Origin: JBDSTZ01 sp039927975
Lineage (GTDB): Bacteria; Pseudomonadota; Gammaproteobacteria; Burkholderiales; Burkholderiaceae_D
Direction of reading: 5' to 3'
NCBI GenBank assembly: GCA_039927975.1
Contig: JBDSTZ010000376.1
Coordinates: 1 to 8,097, forward strand
DNA length: 8,097 bases
This document shows positions 1 to 6,465 of this stretch, piece by piece. The translations under genes and the position numbers were made by a program. Every line of letters begins with the position of its first letter. Position 1 is the first letter of the stretch. The notes below the pieces were generated by a model. The model saw nothing but the letters and a program-made list of their open reading frames with translations, did no database searches and was not told where the DNA came from.

Positions 1-1
1 C

Positions 2-283
2 CTGCAAGCGATCGCGGCGGCGCGGTTTCCGTTAGTTCCAGTGCGTTTCCTGCTGACCGATACATTCGAATCCTGGCGTTACGCGCCCGCAATTCGCGTG
101 CCGACCTTGCTGCTGCAGGCCGAGCGCGACGAATTGATTCCGGCCGCCAGCACCGCAGCGCTGCTCGCCGCCTTTGCGCCAGGGGTGGCGTCGCTGGCAA
201 TCATGCCGGGGGAAGGGCACAACTTCATGCCGGACAACCCGCGCTACCTTGAAATACTGCGGGACGCAATGTCACGCGACTAG
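2..283 (+). CDS. alpha/beta hydrolase, C-terminal fragment (cut by window edge)
   Basis: The frame is open from base 2 to the TAG at 281-283, so only the last 93 residues are visible and the true start lies to the left. The internal GTG at 41 has no good ribosome binding site and is probably not the start. The fragment looks like the end of an alpha/beta-hydrolase fold: a strand with VPTLLLQAERDELIP carries the Asp expected as the acidic member of the catalytic triad, and the later GEGHNF carries the expected catalytic His. Between them is a small helix rich in Ala, and the protein ends in a short helix (YLEILRDAMSRD). The nucleophile elbow is outside the window, so substrate and reaction (esterase, lipase, peptidase, dehalogenase) cannot be told. 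It is convergent with the signalling cluster and probably unrelated to it. Confidence 0.8.
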   Translation: MQAIAAARFPLVPVRFLLTDTFESWRYAPAIRVPTLLLQAERDELIPAASTAALLAAFAPGVASLAIMPGEGHNFMPDNPRYLEILRDAMSRD

Positions 284-451
284 GGATCGGGCAGGCGGTG
301 CGCGTAGCTGCTCGGGTCGGGAAGTTGGCCAAACTATTCTGCATGAGGAAACGGCCGCCCGGAGCGACGGCGACGCGCGTCGGAACGAAGACTGGTAAAG
401 GCCGCTCTTCATCGGCCAGCAAGGCGGTTGACCGGCAAGCGCGACCCGCCG
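284..451. other. convergent intergenic gap
   Basis: This 168-bp gap separates the hydrolase stop from the FIST stop on the opposite strand. I see no convincing gene in it. It holds a weak hairpin (400-417) and a 12-bp perfect palindrome, cgacgcgcgtcg, at 371-382. No T-rich intrinsic terminator is visible for the hydrolase side. Confidence 0.6.
400..417 (-). terminator. weak candidate terminator hairpin after the FIST gene
   Basis: Read on the minus strand, GGCCG (417-413), an 8-base loop and CGGCC (404-400) form a 5-bp GC stem followed by TTT. It lies about 35 bases after the FIST stop, a sensible place to end the transcript. The stem is short, the loop long and the T-tract only three bases, so it may be non-functional or Rho may end the transcript instead. 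Confidence 0.25.
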
Positions 452-1606
452 CTAGCTTTCGGACAGGCAGGTCACCGTCATGGTCTGATTGTGCAGCTTG
501 CATTCGGCGCCCGACAACAGCGGGCTGATCTCGCCATACGAATAAAATCCGGCCAGCGTCGCGCCGGCGCCGTACACGCTGGCGATGGCCGCCACTTCCT
601 CGTCCACCCGCACGCCCATCGCCAGCTTGCGGCCGACGCAGCTGACCAGGATCGCCAGACCCTCGCCGGGCTGGCGCATCATGTTGCCGGCCGCTTCCGC
701 CGCCGCCTGCGCGCCGTTGACCAGGCCTTCGGTGGAGGCGTGCATCAATTTGAGGTAGCCGGCCGGATCGATATCGCCGGCCAGGATCAAGCTGCGCTCG
801 GCCTCGTCGATGCCGAGGATGGTGCGGATCAATCCCTGCTCCGACTGGTCGCGCCCCAGCATCGAGAACGGGAACAGCAGTCCGGACGCGGGCAGGTCCT
901 TGGCATATTCGCCCAGATAGCGCTTGTAGATGTCGAGCGCCGGTTCGCCGTCGAGGTCGTAGAGGACGTTGCCGGCGCAGCGGGTCACCTTGCGCGCCGG
1001 GCCGAACGGCGCCCAGCCACCGAAGGAACCGTGGCCGAATTCGAGCCGTTCGCCATACAAGCCGACCGCCACGATATTGCGGTCCGACAGGCCTTCGCGG
1101 CTGACGGTCCAGGTCCGCTTGAAGGCGCCGCCGTCGCCCGCCAGGCCGCCGGTGATCGGCACCGCGCGGCCAATCACCTTCGTCATGCCTTCGAGCAGCG
1201 CGCTGCCATTGATGTCCACCCCTTGCCCGAACACCATCACGGCCCGCAGTTGCGGCCCGAGCAGTTGTGCGGCGAGGCGCTCGCCGGCCGCGCGCGAATC
1301 GTCCATCCGTCCGAGCGTGGTGACCGCCTCGCGCACCTCGGTATGCTCAAAGTGCAGCGCGGTGAGGATGCAGGTATCGTCGAACACGCCGTCCCGGGTG
1401 ATCTCGCCGGCGGTGGTGCAGCCGATCCTTACCGCATCGGGAAACAGCTCGGCCAGCGGCAGCGCCAGGCGGCCGGCGTCGACCAGGCAATCGACCGCGC
1501 CGAAGACGAACAGCAGTTGCGGCGCGATGGCCATCAATGGCGCGAGCGCGTCGGCGGCCTTGGCGTCCGACTTGCTGAGCTGAACCTGGGCGATAGTGAT
1601 GCTCAT
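452..1606 (-). CDS. FIST-domain sensor protein, NosP-like
   Basis: A complete 384-residue cytosolic protein with no signal peptide or membrane segment. FIST_N spans about residues 25-220, with IGCTTAGEI (61-69) and the block GHGSFGGWAPFGP (191-203). FIST_C spans about 225-365, with the hallmark GFYSYGEISP (353-362). The length matches stand-alone FIST proteins. FIST is a sensory domain; the best studied member, NosP, is a hemoprotein that binds nitric oxide and controls a histidine kinase encoded beside it. The hybrid kinase and REC-GGDEF-EAL regulator in this cluster support the same role, but heme binding is inferred; His192 and other histidines are only possible ligands. The start is the ATG at 1606-1604: a perfect AGGAGG lies 4 bases upstream, and the ATG overlaps the TGA of the GGDEF-EAL gene (ATGA). 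Translation is therefore probably coupled. The domain call is near certain; the ligand is not. Confidence 0.93.
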   Translation of the reverse strand: MSITIAQVQLSKSDAKAADALAPLMAIAPQLLFVFGAVDCLVDAGRLALPLAELFPDAVRIGCTTAGEITRDGVFDDTCILTALHFEHTEVREAVTTLGRMDDSRAAGERLAAQLLGPQLRAVMVFGQGVDINGSALLEGMTKVIGRAVPITGGLAGDGGAFKRTWTVSREGLSDRNIVAVGLYGERLEFGHGSFGGWAPFGPARKVTRCAGNVLYDLDGEPALDIYKRYLGEYAKDLPASGLLFPFSMLGRDQSEQGLIRTILGIDEAERSLILAGDIDPAGYLKLMHASTEGLVNGAQAAAEAAGNMMRQPGEGLAILVSCVGRKLAMGVRVDEEVAAIASVYGAGATLAGFYSYGEISPLLSGAECKLHNQTMTVTCLSES

Positions 1607-4167
1607 GAAACCTCCTGTGGTGAACCCGGCTGGCTTGTCACGATCAGTTCGGCCGGCGGGACCGGCCTGCCGAACAGATATCCCTGCGCCATGTCGCAGC
1701 CTTCTTCACGCAGGAAGTCGGCCTGTTCCTCGGTCTCGACGCCCTCGGCGATCACGCTCATGCCCAGGCTGTGCGCCATGGTGATAATCGCCCGAACGAT
1801 GGCGGCGTCGTCCGGGCTTGGCAAACCGCGCACGAAGGATTGATCGATCTTGAGCATGCCGACCGCAAAGCGCTTGAGGTAGGACAGGCTAGAATAACCG
1901 GTGCCGAAATCGTCGATCGACAGGCGCACCCCCAGGCCCTTCAAGCGTTGCACGGCGACCAGGATGCTTTCGGCGTCCTGGATCAGCAGCGACTCGGTCA
2001 GCTCCAGTTCGAGGCAGGCGGGGTCGAGCCCGGATTGCGCCAGCGCGCGCGTCACGCTCTCGACCAGATTGCCGCGTTTGAACTGGACCGCCGAAATATT
2101 GACCGCTACGATCAGACTATCATGGCCGGCGCGCTGCCAGGCGCCGGCCTGCCGGCAGGCCTCGCCCAGGACCCAATCGCCGATCGCCGCAATCTGCCCA
2201 CTGGCTTCGGCGATTGGAATAAAGCGGCATGGCGCGACCTGTCCCAGCACCGGGCTGTTCCAGCGCAGCAGGGCTTCGGCGCCGACGATCCTGCCGTCGG
2301 ACAGGCTCACTTGCGGCTGATAGTGCAGGCTCAGTTCCTCGCGTGCGATCGCGTCGCGCAGCTGGGCTTCGATGGTGATGCGATCGAGGTTGCTCACATT
2401 CATCAGCTCGTCGAAGTAGCGGAAGGTGCCGCGTCCTTCTTCCTTGGCCTTGAACATGGCCGTGTCCGCATTTTTGAGCAGCACGTTGAAGTCATGGCCG
2501 TCGTCCGGGAAGATGCTCACGCCGATGCTGGTCGACACATTCAGAATATAGCCGTCGATGTCGAACGGGCGGCCCAGTTCAAACATCAATCCCTGGATCC
2601 GCGGCGCGAGGTTATCCGTATTGTTGCGGTCCGGTAGCAGGATGACGAACTCGTCGCCGCCCTGGCGGCTGATGATATCGGTGTCGCGCAGGTGGTTTTT
2701 CAAGCGCAGGGAAGTCGCTTGCAACAACTTGTCGCCGACCAGGTGGCCGAGCGAATCGTTGATCAGCTTAAAGTGGTCGAGGTCGAGGAACATCAGGGCC
2801 AGTTTCGACTTCGCGCGCAGGGCGTGCGCGATTTCGTGCTCAAAATGTTCGCGCAGGCGAAGCCGGTTCGGCAGCCCCGTCAAGACATCGTGATAGGCGA
2901 GAAAGCGAATTTGCTCCTGGCTCGCTTTACGCTCGGTGATGTCGGCGAACGAGGCGATGTAATGGGTGACTTGATGCGACGGATTGCGCACCACGCTGAT
3001 CGACAGCCAGATCGGCAGGATGTCGCCATTCTTGCGGCGGAAAACAATCTCGCCCTGCCAGTGTCCATCGCCGCCGATGGCGCTCCACAGCGCGCGGAAA
3101 TAGTCCGGCGCGTGCTTCTTTGAAAGAAACCGGCGCGGCGTGCGGCCAAGAATGTCGGCCTCCGCATAGCCGGTGATGTCGCTGACGGCGCGATTGATCG
3201 ACAGCACGCGCTGCGCATGATCGGTGATGAGAATTCCGTCGCGGCTGGCATTGAACACCTTCGGCCATAGTCTGAGCTGTTCTTCCGAATGCAGGCGCTG
3301 GGTGATATCGCGCGCCAGGCACAGCACTGCGGGCCGCCCCAGCAAGTGGAACATCTTGGCATGGATCTCGACCGGAATGGCGCGGCCATCCTTGGTCAGG
3401 TGGGATTGCTCCAGGATGAGGCTGCGGCCGGCCTGCAGTTCGGAGGCGAGGCGCACCGTATCGATCGCGGTGCCGGGGCAGTCGATGGCGCGCGGCGGCA
3501 AGGCCAGGAACTCTTCGCGGGTATAGCCCAGCCGCGCGCAGGTCACTTCGTTGACCTCCAGGAATTTCTCCAGCGTGCCATCGGCGCTCATTTCGCACAC
3601 GAACATGGCGTCGATAATGCCGTCGAACAGCGTGCGGTAGCGCTGTTCGCCTTCCTGCAGTTCGGCGCGCATGCGTTCGCGCTCGGCGGCCAGGTCGGCC
3701 AGCCGCAGCGCCACCAATTCAATATCGCTTTCACCGTCCGGCGCGCGCCCTTCGCCGCCCGCATTGAGTAATCCGGCCAGCGCCTGTTGCAGCGTGTCGA
3801 GCGCGCGCGAGCGGCGCGCCAGCTCGTGCTGCAAGCGCTCGTTCGCCGTGAGCAGTTCTTCCGACGTCAACGCCAGACTTCGCTGCAGCAAGCGCAGGTC
3901 GCGGTCGTGCTGCTCGTAGCTCGCGCCGACCTGGTTGAACAGGGTTTCGAGCGCGCCCATGACCGAGGCGAGCCCGGGAGAATCCGCGCGCAGACTGGCC
4001 GACAAGGCGTGGATGCCGTCGAAGGCGAGTTTCACCTCCTCCACATCGCTCAAGCCCAGGGTGCGGCGGAATTGGGCTTTTAAGAGTTGTTGCATGCTCA
4101 GATCGATACCATCGCGCCGGCCTTTCGATTCGCGCCGCACCGCACTGTCGGCTGGCGTTAATAACAT
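1603..4167 (-). CDS. PAS-PAS-GGDEF-EAL c-di-GMP cyclase/phosphodiesterase
   Basis: An 854-residue soluble protein from the furthest ATG. Order: N-terminal helical part and coiled coil (about 25-175), PAS (about 174-292), PAS (about 300-413), GGDEF (about 418-588), EAL (about 595-843). The cyclase half keeps metal Asp462, the signature GGDEF (503-507) and the RDTD inhibitory site (494-497). The EAL half keeps E631 (EALLRW), N690, E722, D752/D753 (DDFGTG), K773, E808 and Q828, the expected metal and catalytic set. Both activities, GTP to c-di-GMP and c-di-GMP to pGpG, are therefore possible; which dominates cannot be seen. Neither PAS shows an obvious cofactor motif. The start is uncertain: the ATG at 4167 has no Shine-Dalgarno, and Met25 (4095) begins MQQLLKAQFRRTLGL, which resembles the usual beginning of such sensor proteins, though its site is weak too. 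The stop overlaps the FIST start, so the FIST protein may be its sensing partner. Confidence 0.93.
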   Translation of the reverse strand: MLLTPADSAVRRESKGRRDGIDLSMQQLLKAQFRRTLGLSDVEEVKLAFDGIHALSASLRADSPGLASVMGALETLFNQVGASYEQHDRDLRLLQRSLALTSEELLTANERLQHELARRSRALDTLQQALAGLLNAGGEGRAPDGESDIELVALRLADLAAERERMRAELQEGEQRYRTLFDGIIDAMFVCEMSADGTLEKFLEVNEVTCARLGYTREEFLALPPRAIDCPGTAIDTVRLASELQAGRSLILEQSHLTKDGRAIPVEIHAKMFHLLGRPAVLCLARDITQRLHSEEQLRLWPKVFNASRDGILITDHAQRVLSINRAVSDITGYAEADILGRTPRRFLSKKHAPDYFRALWSAIGGDGHWQGEIVFRRKNGDILPIWLSISVVRNPSHQVTHYIASFADITERKASQEQIRFLAYHDVLTGLPNRLRLREHFEHEIAHALRAKSKLALMFLDLDHFKLINDSLGHLVGDKLLQATSLRLKNHLRDTDIISRQGGDEFVILLPDRNNTDNLAPRIQGLMFELGRPFDIDGYILNVSTSIGVSIFPDDGHDFNVLLKNADTAMFKAKEEGRGTFRYFDELMNVSNLDRITIEAQLRDAIAREELSLHYQPQVSLSDGRIVGAEALLRWNSPVLGQVAPCRFIPIAEASGQIAAIGDWVLGEACRQAGAWQRAGHDSLIVAVNISAVQFKRGNLVESVTRALAQSGLDPACLELELTESLLIQDAESILVAVQRLKGLGVRLSIDDFGTGYSSLSYLKRFAVGMLKIDQSFVRGLPSPDDAAIVRAIITMAHSLGMSVIAEGVETEEQADFLREEGCDMAQGYLFGRPVPPAELIVTSQPGSPQEVS
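1611..1616 (-). promoter_or_regulatory. Shine-Dalgarno AGGAGG of the FIST gene
   Basis: A perfect AGGAGG on the minus strand, 4 bases before the FIST ATG and inside the last codons of the GGDEF-EAL gene. It fixes the FIST start. Together with the ATGA overlap at 1603-1606 it suggests the FIST protein can be made both by reinitiation and by independent initiation. Confidence 0.8.
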
Positions 4168-4195
4168 TGCGCCGCTTGGGCGCCGACATTGTTAA

Positions 4196-4209
4196 GCGGA
4201 GCTCTCCGC
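4196..4209. repeat. short GC-rich inverted repeat in the leader
   Basis: GCGGAG (4196-4201) and CTCCGC (4204-4209) form a perfect 6-bp inverted repeat with a 2-base centre, about 30 bases before the ATG at 4167. In RNA it could fold with five pairs and a 4-base loop. It may be a protein site or leader structure, or chance in GC-rich DNA. Confidence 0.25.
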
Positions 4210-4280
4210 GACCCGTCGATGGGACGAACGCCTTTTAACGATGCGAAGGCGGATAGCAGGGCGCGCCACTAAACAATGTG

Positions 4281-4301
4281 AAAAATAGACTTGCTATTTT
4301 T
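4281..4301. promoter_or_regulatory. AT-rich inverted repeat, possible operator
   Basis: Two perfect 8-bp arms, AAAAATAG (4281-4288) and CTATTTTT (4294-4301), surround a 5-base centre. The dyad begins right after the predicted -10 box and covers the expected transcription start, where a dimeric repressor would block the promoter. The stem has seven A/T pairs out of eight, so it would be a poor hairpin; DNA binding is more likely than termination. No regulator gene is visible in the window. Confidence 0.4.
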
Positions 4302-4302
4302 A

Positions 4303-4331
4303 AGTATTCGCGTTGCCCCGGAGCTTGTCAA
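4303..4331 (-). promoter_or_regulatory. candidate sigma-70 promoter for PAS-GGDEF-EAL and FIST genes
   Basis: On the minus strand a perfect -35 box TTGACA (4331-4326) is followed after 17 bases by AATACT (4308-4303), which matches four of six -10 positions, including the important second A and last T. Transcription would start near 4297 and leave a leader of about 130 bases to the ATG at 4167 or about 200 to Met25. Position and spacing are good; the -10 is imperfect, so this is a prediction. Confidence 0.45.
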
Positions 4332-4417
4332 CAGCATTGTTCCCCGCCTTGGCGGATCGAACACAGGAAGCGTTGGGGCCTGCTGTATTGATATGAATTG
4401 GATGTTGAAAGCGGAGC

Positions 4418-4436
4418 GGCCGGCTAGGGGCCGGCC
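4418..4436 (-). terminator. hairpin holding the stop codon of the REC-GGDEF-EAL gene
   Basis: GGCCGG (4418-4423) and CCGGCC (4431-4436) form a perfect 6-bp all-GC stem with a 7-base loop, and the TAG stop (4426-4424) sits in that loop. No T-tract follows on the minus strand, so it is not a standard intrinsic terminator. It could protect the 3' end of the RNA or be a side effect of GC-rich codons. Confidence 0.25.
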
Positions 4437-6340
4437 ATTTCCCGCGTATTCGCGCCCTGCGGCGTGCCCTTCTCGGGCCATGGACTGTGCAGCGGCGAGA
4501 CCTCCTGGTCATGCAGCAAGCCGGTCAGGGTGTCGGCCGCCACCGCCTTGCCGTAGTAATAGCCTTGCGCGCAGCGGCAACCATGCGCCAGCAGGAAAGC
4601 GGCCTGCTGCGGCGTTTCCACCCCTTCGGCCAGCACGTTCAGGTGCAGGCTGTGCGACATCGCGATAATCGCCGTCACCAGCGCGGTGGCGCCCGGATTG
4701 CTGCCGATGTTGCGCACGAACGATTGATCGATCTTCAGCGCGTGCACCGGGAAGCGCTGCAGATAGGCCAGGCTCGAATAGCCGGTGCCGAAGTCGTCGA
4801 CCGACAGCTGCATCCCCATGTTGCCGAGTTCCTTGAGCTTGGCGATATTGTCCTCGCTGCGCTGCAGCAACAGGCTTTCCGTGATTTCCAGGTCCAGCGC
4901 GGTGGGCGGGAGCCCGGTTTCATCGAGGATGTCCTTGACCATCTCCAGGAAGTTGGGCTGATACAGTTGCCTCGGCGAGAGGTTGACGGCCATCCGCATG
5001 GCGCCGTAGCCGGCCTCGTGCCAGCGCTTGAGCTGCTGGCAGGCCTGGCGCAATACCCATTGCCCGATCGGCAGGATCAAGCCGGTTTCCTCGGCGATCG
5101 CGATAAACTCGCCGCACGCGATCGGCGTCTGCTGGCCCGGCTGGCGCCAGCGCAGCAAGGCTTCGGCCGAAAAAATGGCGCCGCTTTCGATGTCCACCTG
5201 CGGCTGGTAGTGCAGGGCGAATTCGTCCTGGGCGAAGGCGCGCCGCAGGCGGGTGCCCAGTTCGAGGCGATCGCGGGCGCGCTCGTTGATGACCGGGGTG
5301 AAATACTGATAGCAGCCGCGGCCGTTTTCCTTGGCGCAGTACATGGCGGCATCGGCGGCCCGCATCAGACTCTCGACGTCGTCGCCATCGTCCGGATACA
5401 AGCCGATGCCGATGCTGGCGTTGACATGCAGTTCGTGCTGGTCGACCACAAAGGGATTGTCGAGGGTCGCCAGAATCTTTTGCGCCACCTGCGCCGCGTC
5501 GCCGCTGTCGCTGAGCGCCAGGCTGACGACGAACTCGTCGCCGCCGAGGCGCGCCACGCTGTCGCCTTCGCGCAGGCATTGCTGCAGACAGCAGCCGACC
5601 AGTTGCAGCAAACGGTCGCCCACCTGGTGGCCGAGCGAATCGTTGATGTGCTTGAAGTAATCGAGGTCGATGAACAGCAGCGCCAGGTGGCCTTGCTGGC
5701 GGTGCGCCTGGGCGATCGCCTGGGTGACCCGGTCCTGCAACAGCGCACGGTTGGGCAGGCCGGTGAGGGCGTCGTAATGGGCCATGTAGCGGATGCGCTC
5801 CTCGGCCTGCTTGCGCTCGAAGTTTTCCGCCCGCAGCAGCTGGTTCGCCTCGAGCAGTTCGGCGCTGCGTTCGGTCAGTTCGGCGGTGCGCTCGCGGACC
5901 CGCTGTTCGAGGTCGGTCTGCAGGTGGCGCAAGGCGAGGTGGGTCTTGATCCTGGCCAGCACTTCCTCGGCCTGCAGGGGCCGCACAATGTAGTCGACGC
6001 CGCCGCTGGCGAAGGCTTTTACCTTGTCCAGTTCCTGATCGGCCGAACTGATGAAAATGATCGGGATGTCGTGCGTGCGCGGATCGGCCTTGAGCTGCTC
6101 GCACACCTTGTAGCCATCGATGTGCGGCATGATCACGTCGAGCAGAATCAGGTCGGGCAGGGTCGATTGCACGAAGCGCAGCGCGGTGGCGCCATCGCTG
6201 GCGGGATGCACGCTGTAGCCGTGCTCGGCCAGGATGTGCATCAGCAGGCGCAGGTTGGCGGGCGTGTCGTCGACGATCAGAATGCGCTCCGCGCGCGGCG
6301 CACTCAACTGTTCCCGCTCGCTGTCGCTCGGCGTGTTCAT
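4424..6340 (-). CDS. response regulator REC-GGDEF-EAL, c-di-GMP enzyme
   Basis: A 638-residue soluble protein. REC spans about residues 17-135, with the acidic pair D24/D25 (ILIVDDTP) and phospho-acceptor D68 (LLDVIMP). A coiled-coil linker follows (about 135-185), then GGDEF (about 187-350) with GGDEF at 266-270 and inhibitory site REGD at 257-260, then EAL (about 360-610) with E393 (EALLRW), N453, E485, D515/D516, K536, E572 and Q592. It is probably phosphorylated by the kinase just upstream and changes c-di-GMP in response; Legionella has a similar REC-GGDEF-EAL protein next to its NosP and kinase. Oddity: the conserved receiver Lys is Arg120 (DYIVRPL), which may weaken phosphorylation-driven switching. 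I chose the ATG at 6340 because AGGGAG lies 8 bases upstream; an ATG 15 codons earlier (6385) has no such site. The start overlaps the stop of the 42-codon ORF. A tail of about 25 residues after EAL resembles no known domain. Confidence 0.93.
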   Translation of the reverse strand: MNTPSDSEREQLSAPRAERILIVDDTPANLRLLMHILAEHGYSVHPASDGATALRFVQSTLPDLILLDVIMPHIDGYKVCEQLKADPRTHDIPIIFISSADQELDKVKAFASGGVDYIVRPLQAEEVLARIKTHLALRHLQTDLEQRVRERTAELTERSAELLEANQLLRAENFERKQAEERIRYMAHYDALTGLPNRALLQDRVTQAIAQAHRQQGHLALLFIDLDYFKHINDSLGHQVGDRLLQLVGCCLQQCLREGDSVARLGGDEFVVSLALSDSGDAAQVAQKILATLDNPFVVDQHELHVNASIGIGLYPDDGDDVESLMRAADAAMYCAKENGRGCYQYFTPVINERARDRLELGTRLRRAFAQDEFALHYQPQVDIESGAIFSAEALLRWRQPGQQTPIACGEFIAIAEETGLILPIGQWVLRQACQQLKRWHEAGYGAMRMAVNLSPRQLYQPNFLEMVKDILDETGLPPTALDLEITESLLLQRSEDNIAKLKELGNMGMQLSVDDFGTGYSSLAYLQRFPVHALKIDQSFVRNIGSNPGATALVTAIIAMSHSLHLNVLAEGVETPQQAAFLLAHGCRCAQGYYYGKAVAADTLTGLLHDQEVSPLHSPWPEKGTPQGANTREMAGP

Positions 6341-6465
6341 GTCGCTTTCTCCCTGGCGGACAGTGCCGGTCCGCGCCGATGGCATGGCGCCCGCAGCGGC
6401 GTTGGCAGGGGGCCCGGCGCGTGACAGGTTCCTGCCTTATTATGCGCGCCACGGTTCCCGTTCAT
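6337..6465 (-). CDS. 42-residue small ORF bridging kinase and regulator
   Basis: This reading frame fills the gap between kinase and regulator exactly. Its ATG (6465-6463) overlaps the kinase TGA (6464-6462), and its TGA (6339-6337) overlaps the regulator ATG (6340-6338), each as ATGA. AAGGA lies 6 bases before its start. The predicted peptide of 42 residues is basic and proline-rich, has no membrane segment or signal peptide, and contains two Cys-His pairs (C14-H15 and C28-H29). I do not recognise a family. About 68 percent of its codons end in G or C by my count, which seems lower than in neighbouring genes, so it may be a translation-coupling spacer rather than a selected protein. The two overlaps and the ribosome binding site make translation likely; function is unknown. 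Confidence 0.5.
   Translation of the reverse strand: MNGNRGAHNKAGTCHAPGPLPTPLRAPCHRRGPALSAREKAT
6349..6354 (-). promoter_or_regulatory. Shine-Dalgarno AGGGAG of the REC-GGDEF-EAL gene
   Basis: AGGGAG on the minus strand, 8 bases before the ATG at 6340 and inside the last codons of the small ORF. It decides the start at 6340 over the longer in-frame ATG at 6385, whose upstream bases have no purine-rich site. Confidence 0.75.

Larger units (their letters stand above)
4168..4423 (-). other. intergenic region before the PAS-GGDEF-EAL gene
   Basis: This 256-bp gap (328 bp if translation starts at 4095) is the only sizeable break inside the minus-strand cluster and probably starts a second transcription unit. 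It is more AT-rich than its surroundings. It holds a candidate sigma-70 promoter (4303-4331), an AT-rich dyad (4281-4301) and a GC dyad (4196-4209). The octamer ACATTGTT occurs on the plus strand at 4186-4193 and on the minus strand at 4272-4279, and its CATTGTT core again at 4335-4341 on the plus strand. No convincing gene is present on either strand. Confidence 0.6.

Noticed and set aside
371..382. 12-bp perfect palindrome cgacgcgcgtcg in the convergent gap
   Set aside because: Made only of CG-rich steps that are common in this composition; no T-tract and no neighbouring promoter, so no role can be supported.
428..1843. Long open frame on the + strand, 471 codons, opposite the FIST gene
   Set aside because: It is antisense to a clear FIST protein, resembles no known domain, and is the kind of open frame that strong G/C third-position bias creates on the opposite strand.
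1771..2637. Open + strand frame of 288 codons opposite the EAL and GGDEF region
   Set aside because: Antisense shadow of conserved GGDEF/EAL coding sequence.
4269..4481. 70-codon minus-strand ORF running from the end of the REC-GGDEF-EAL gene into the gap
   Set aside because: It starts inside the regulator gene without a Shine-Dalgarno and its end encodes the AT-rich dyad; no family resemblance.
2742..5647. A 22-bp sequence, ggtggccgag..ttgat, identical at 2742-2763 and 5626-5647
   Set aside because: Both copies encode the same conserved GGDEF-domain motif (INDSLGH..VGD) with the same preferred codons; protein conservation explains it without recent duplication or gene conversion.
4487..6424. 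Long open frame on the + strand, 645 codons, opposite the REC-GGDEF-EAL gene
   Set aside because: Its sequence (rich in Arg, Gln, His, Ala) mirrors the codons of the recognised protein; there is no domain and no plausible ribosome binding context. Antisense shadow.
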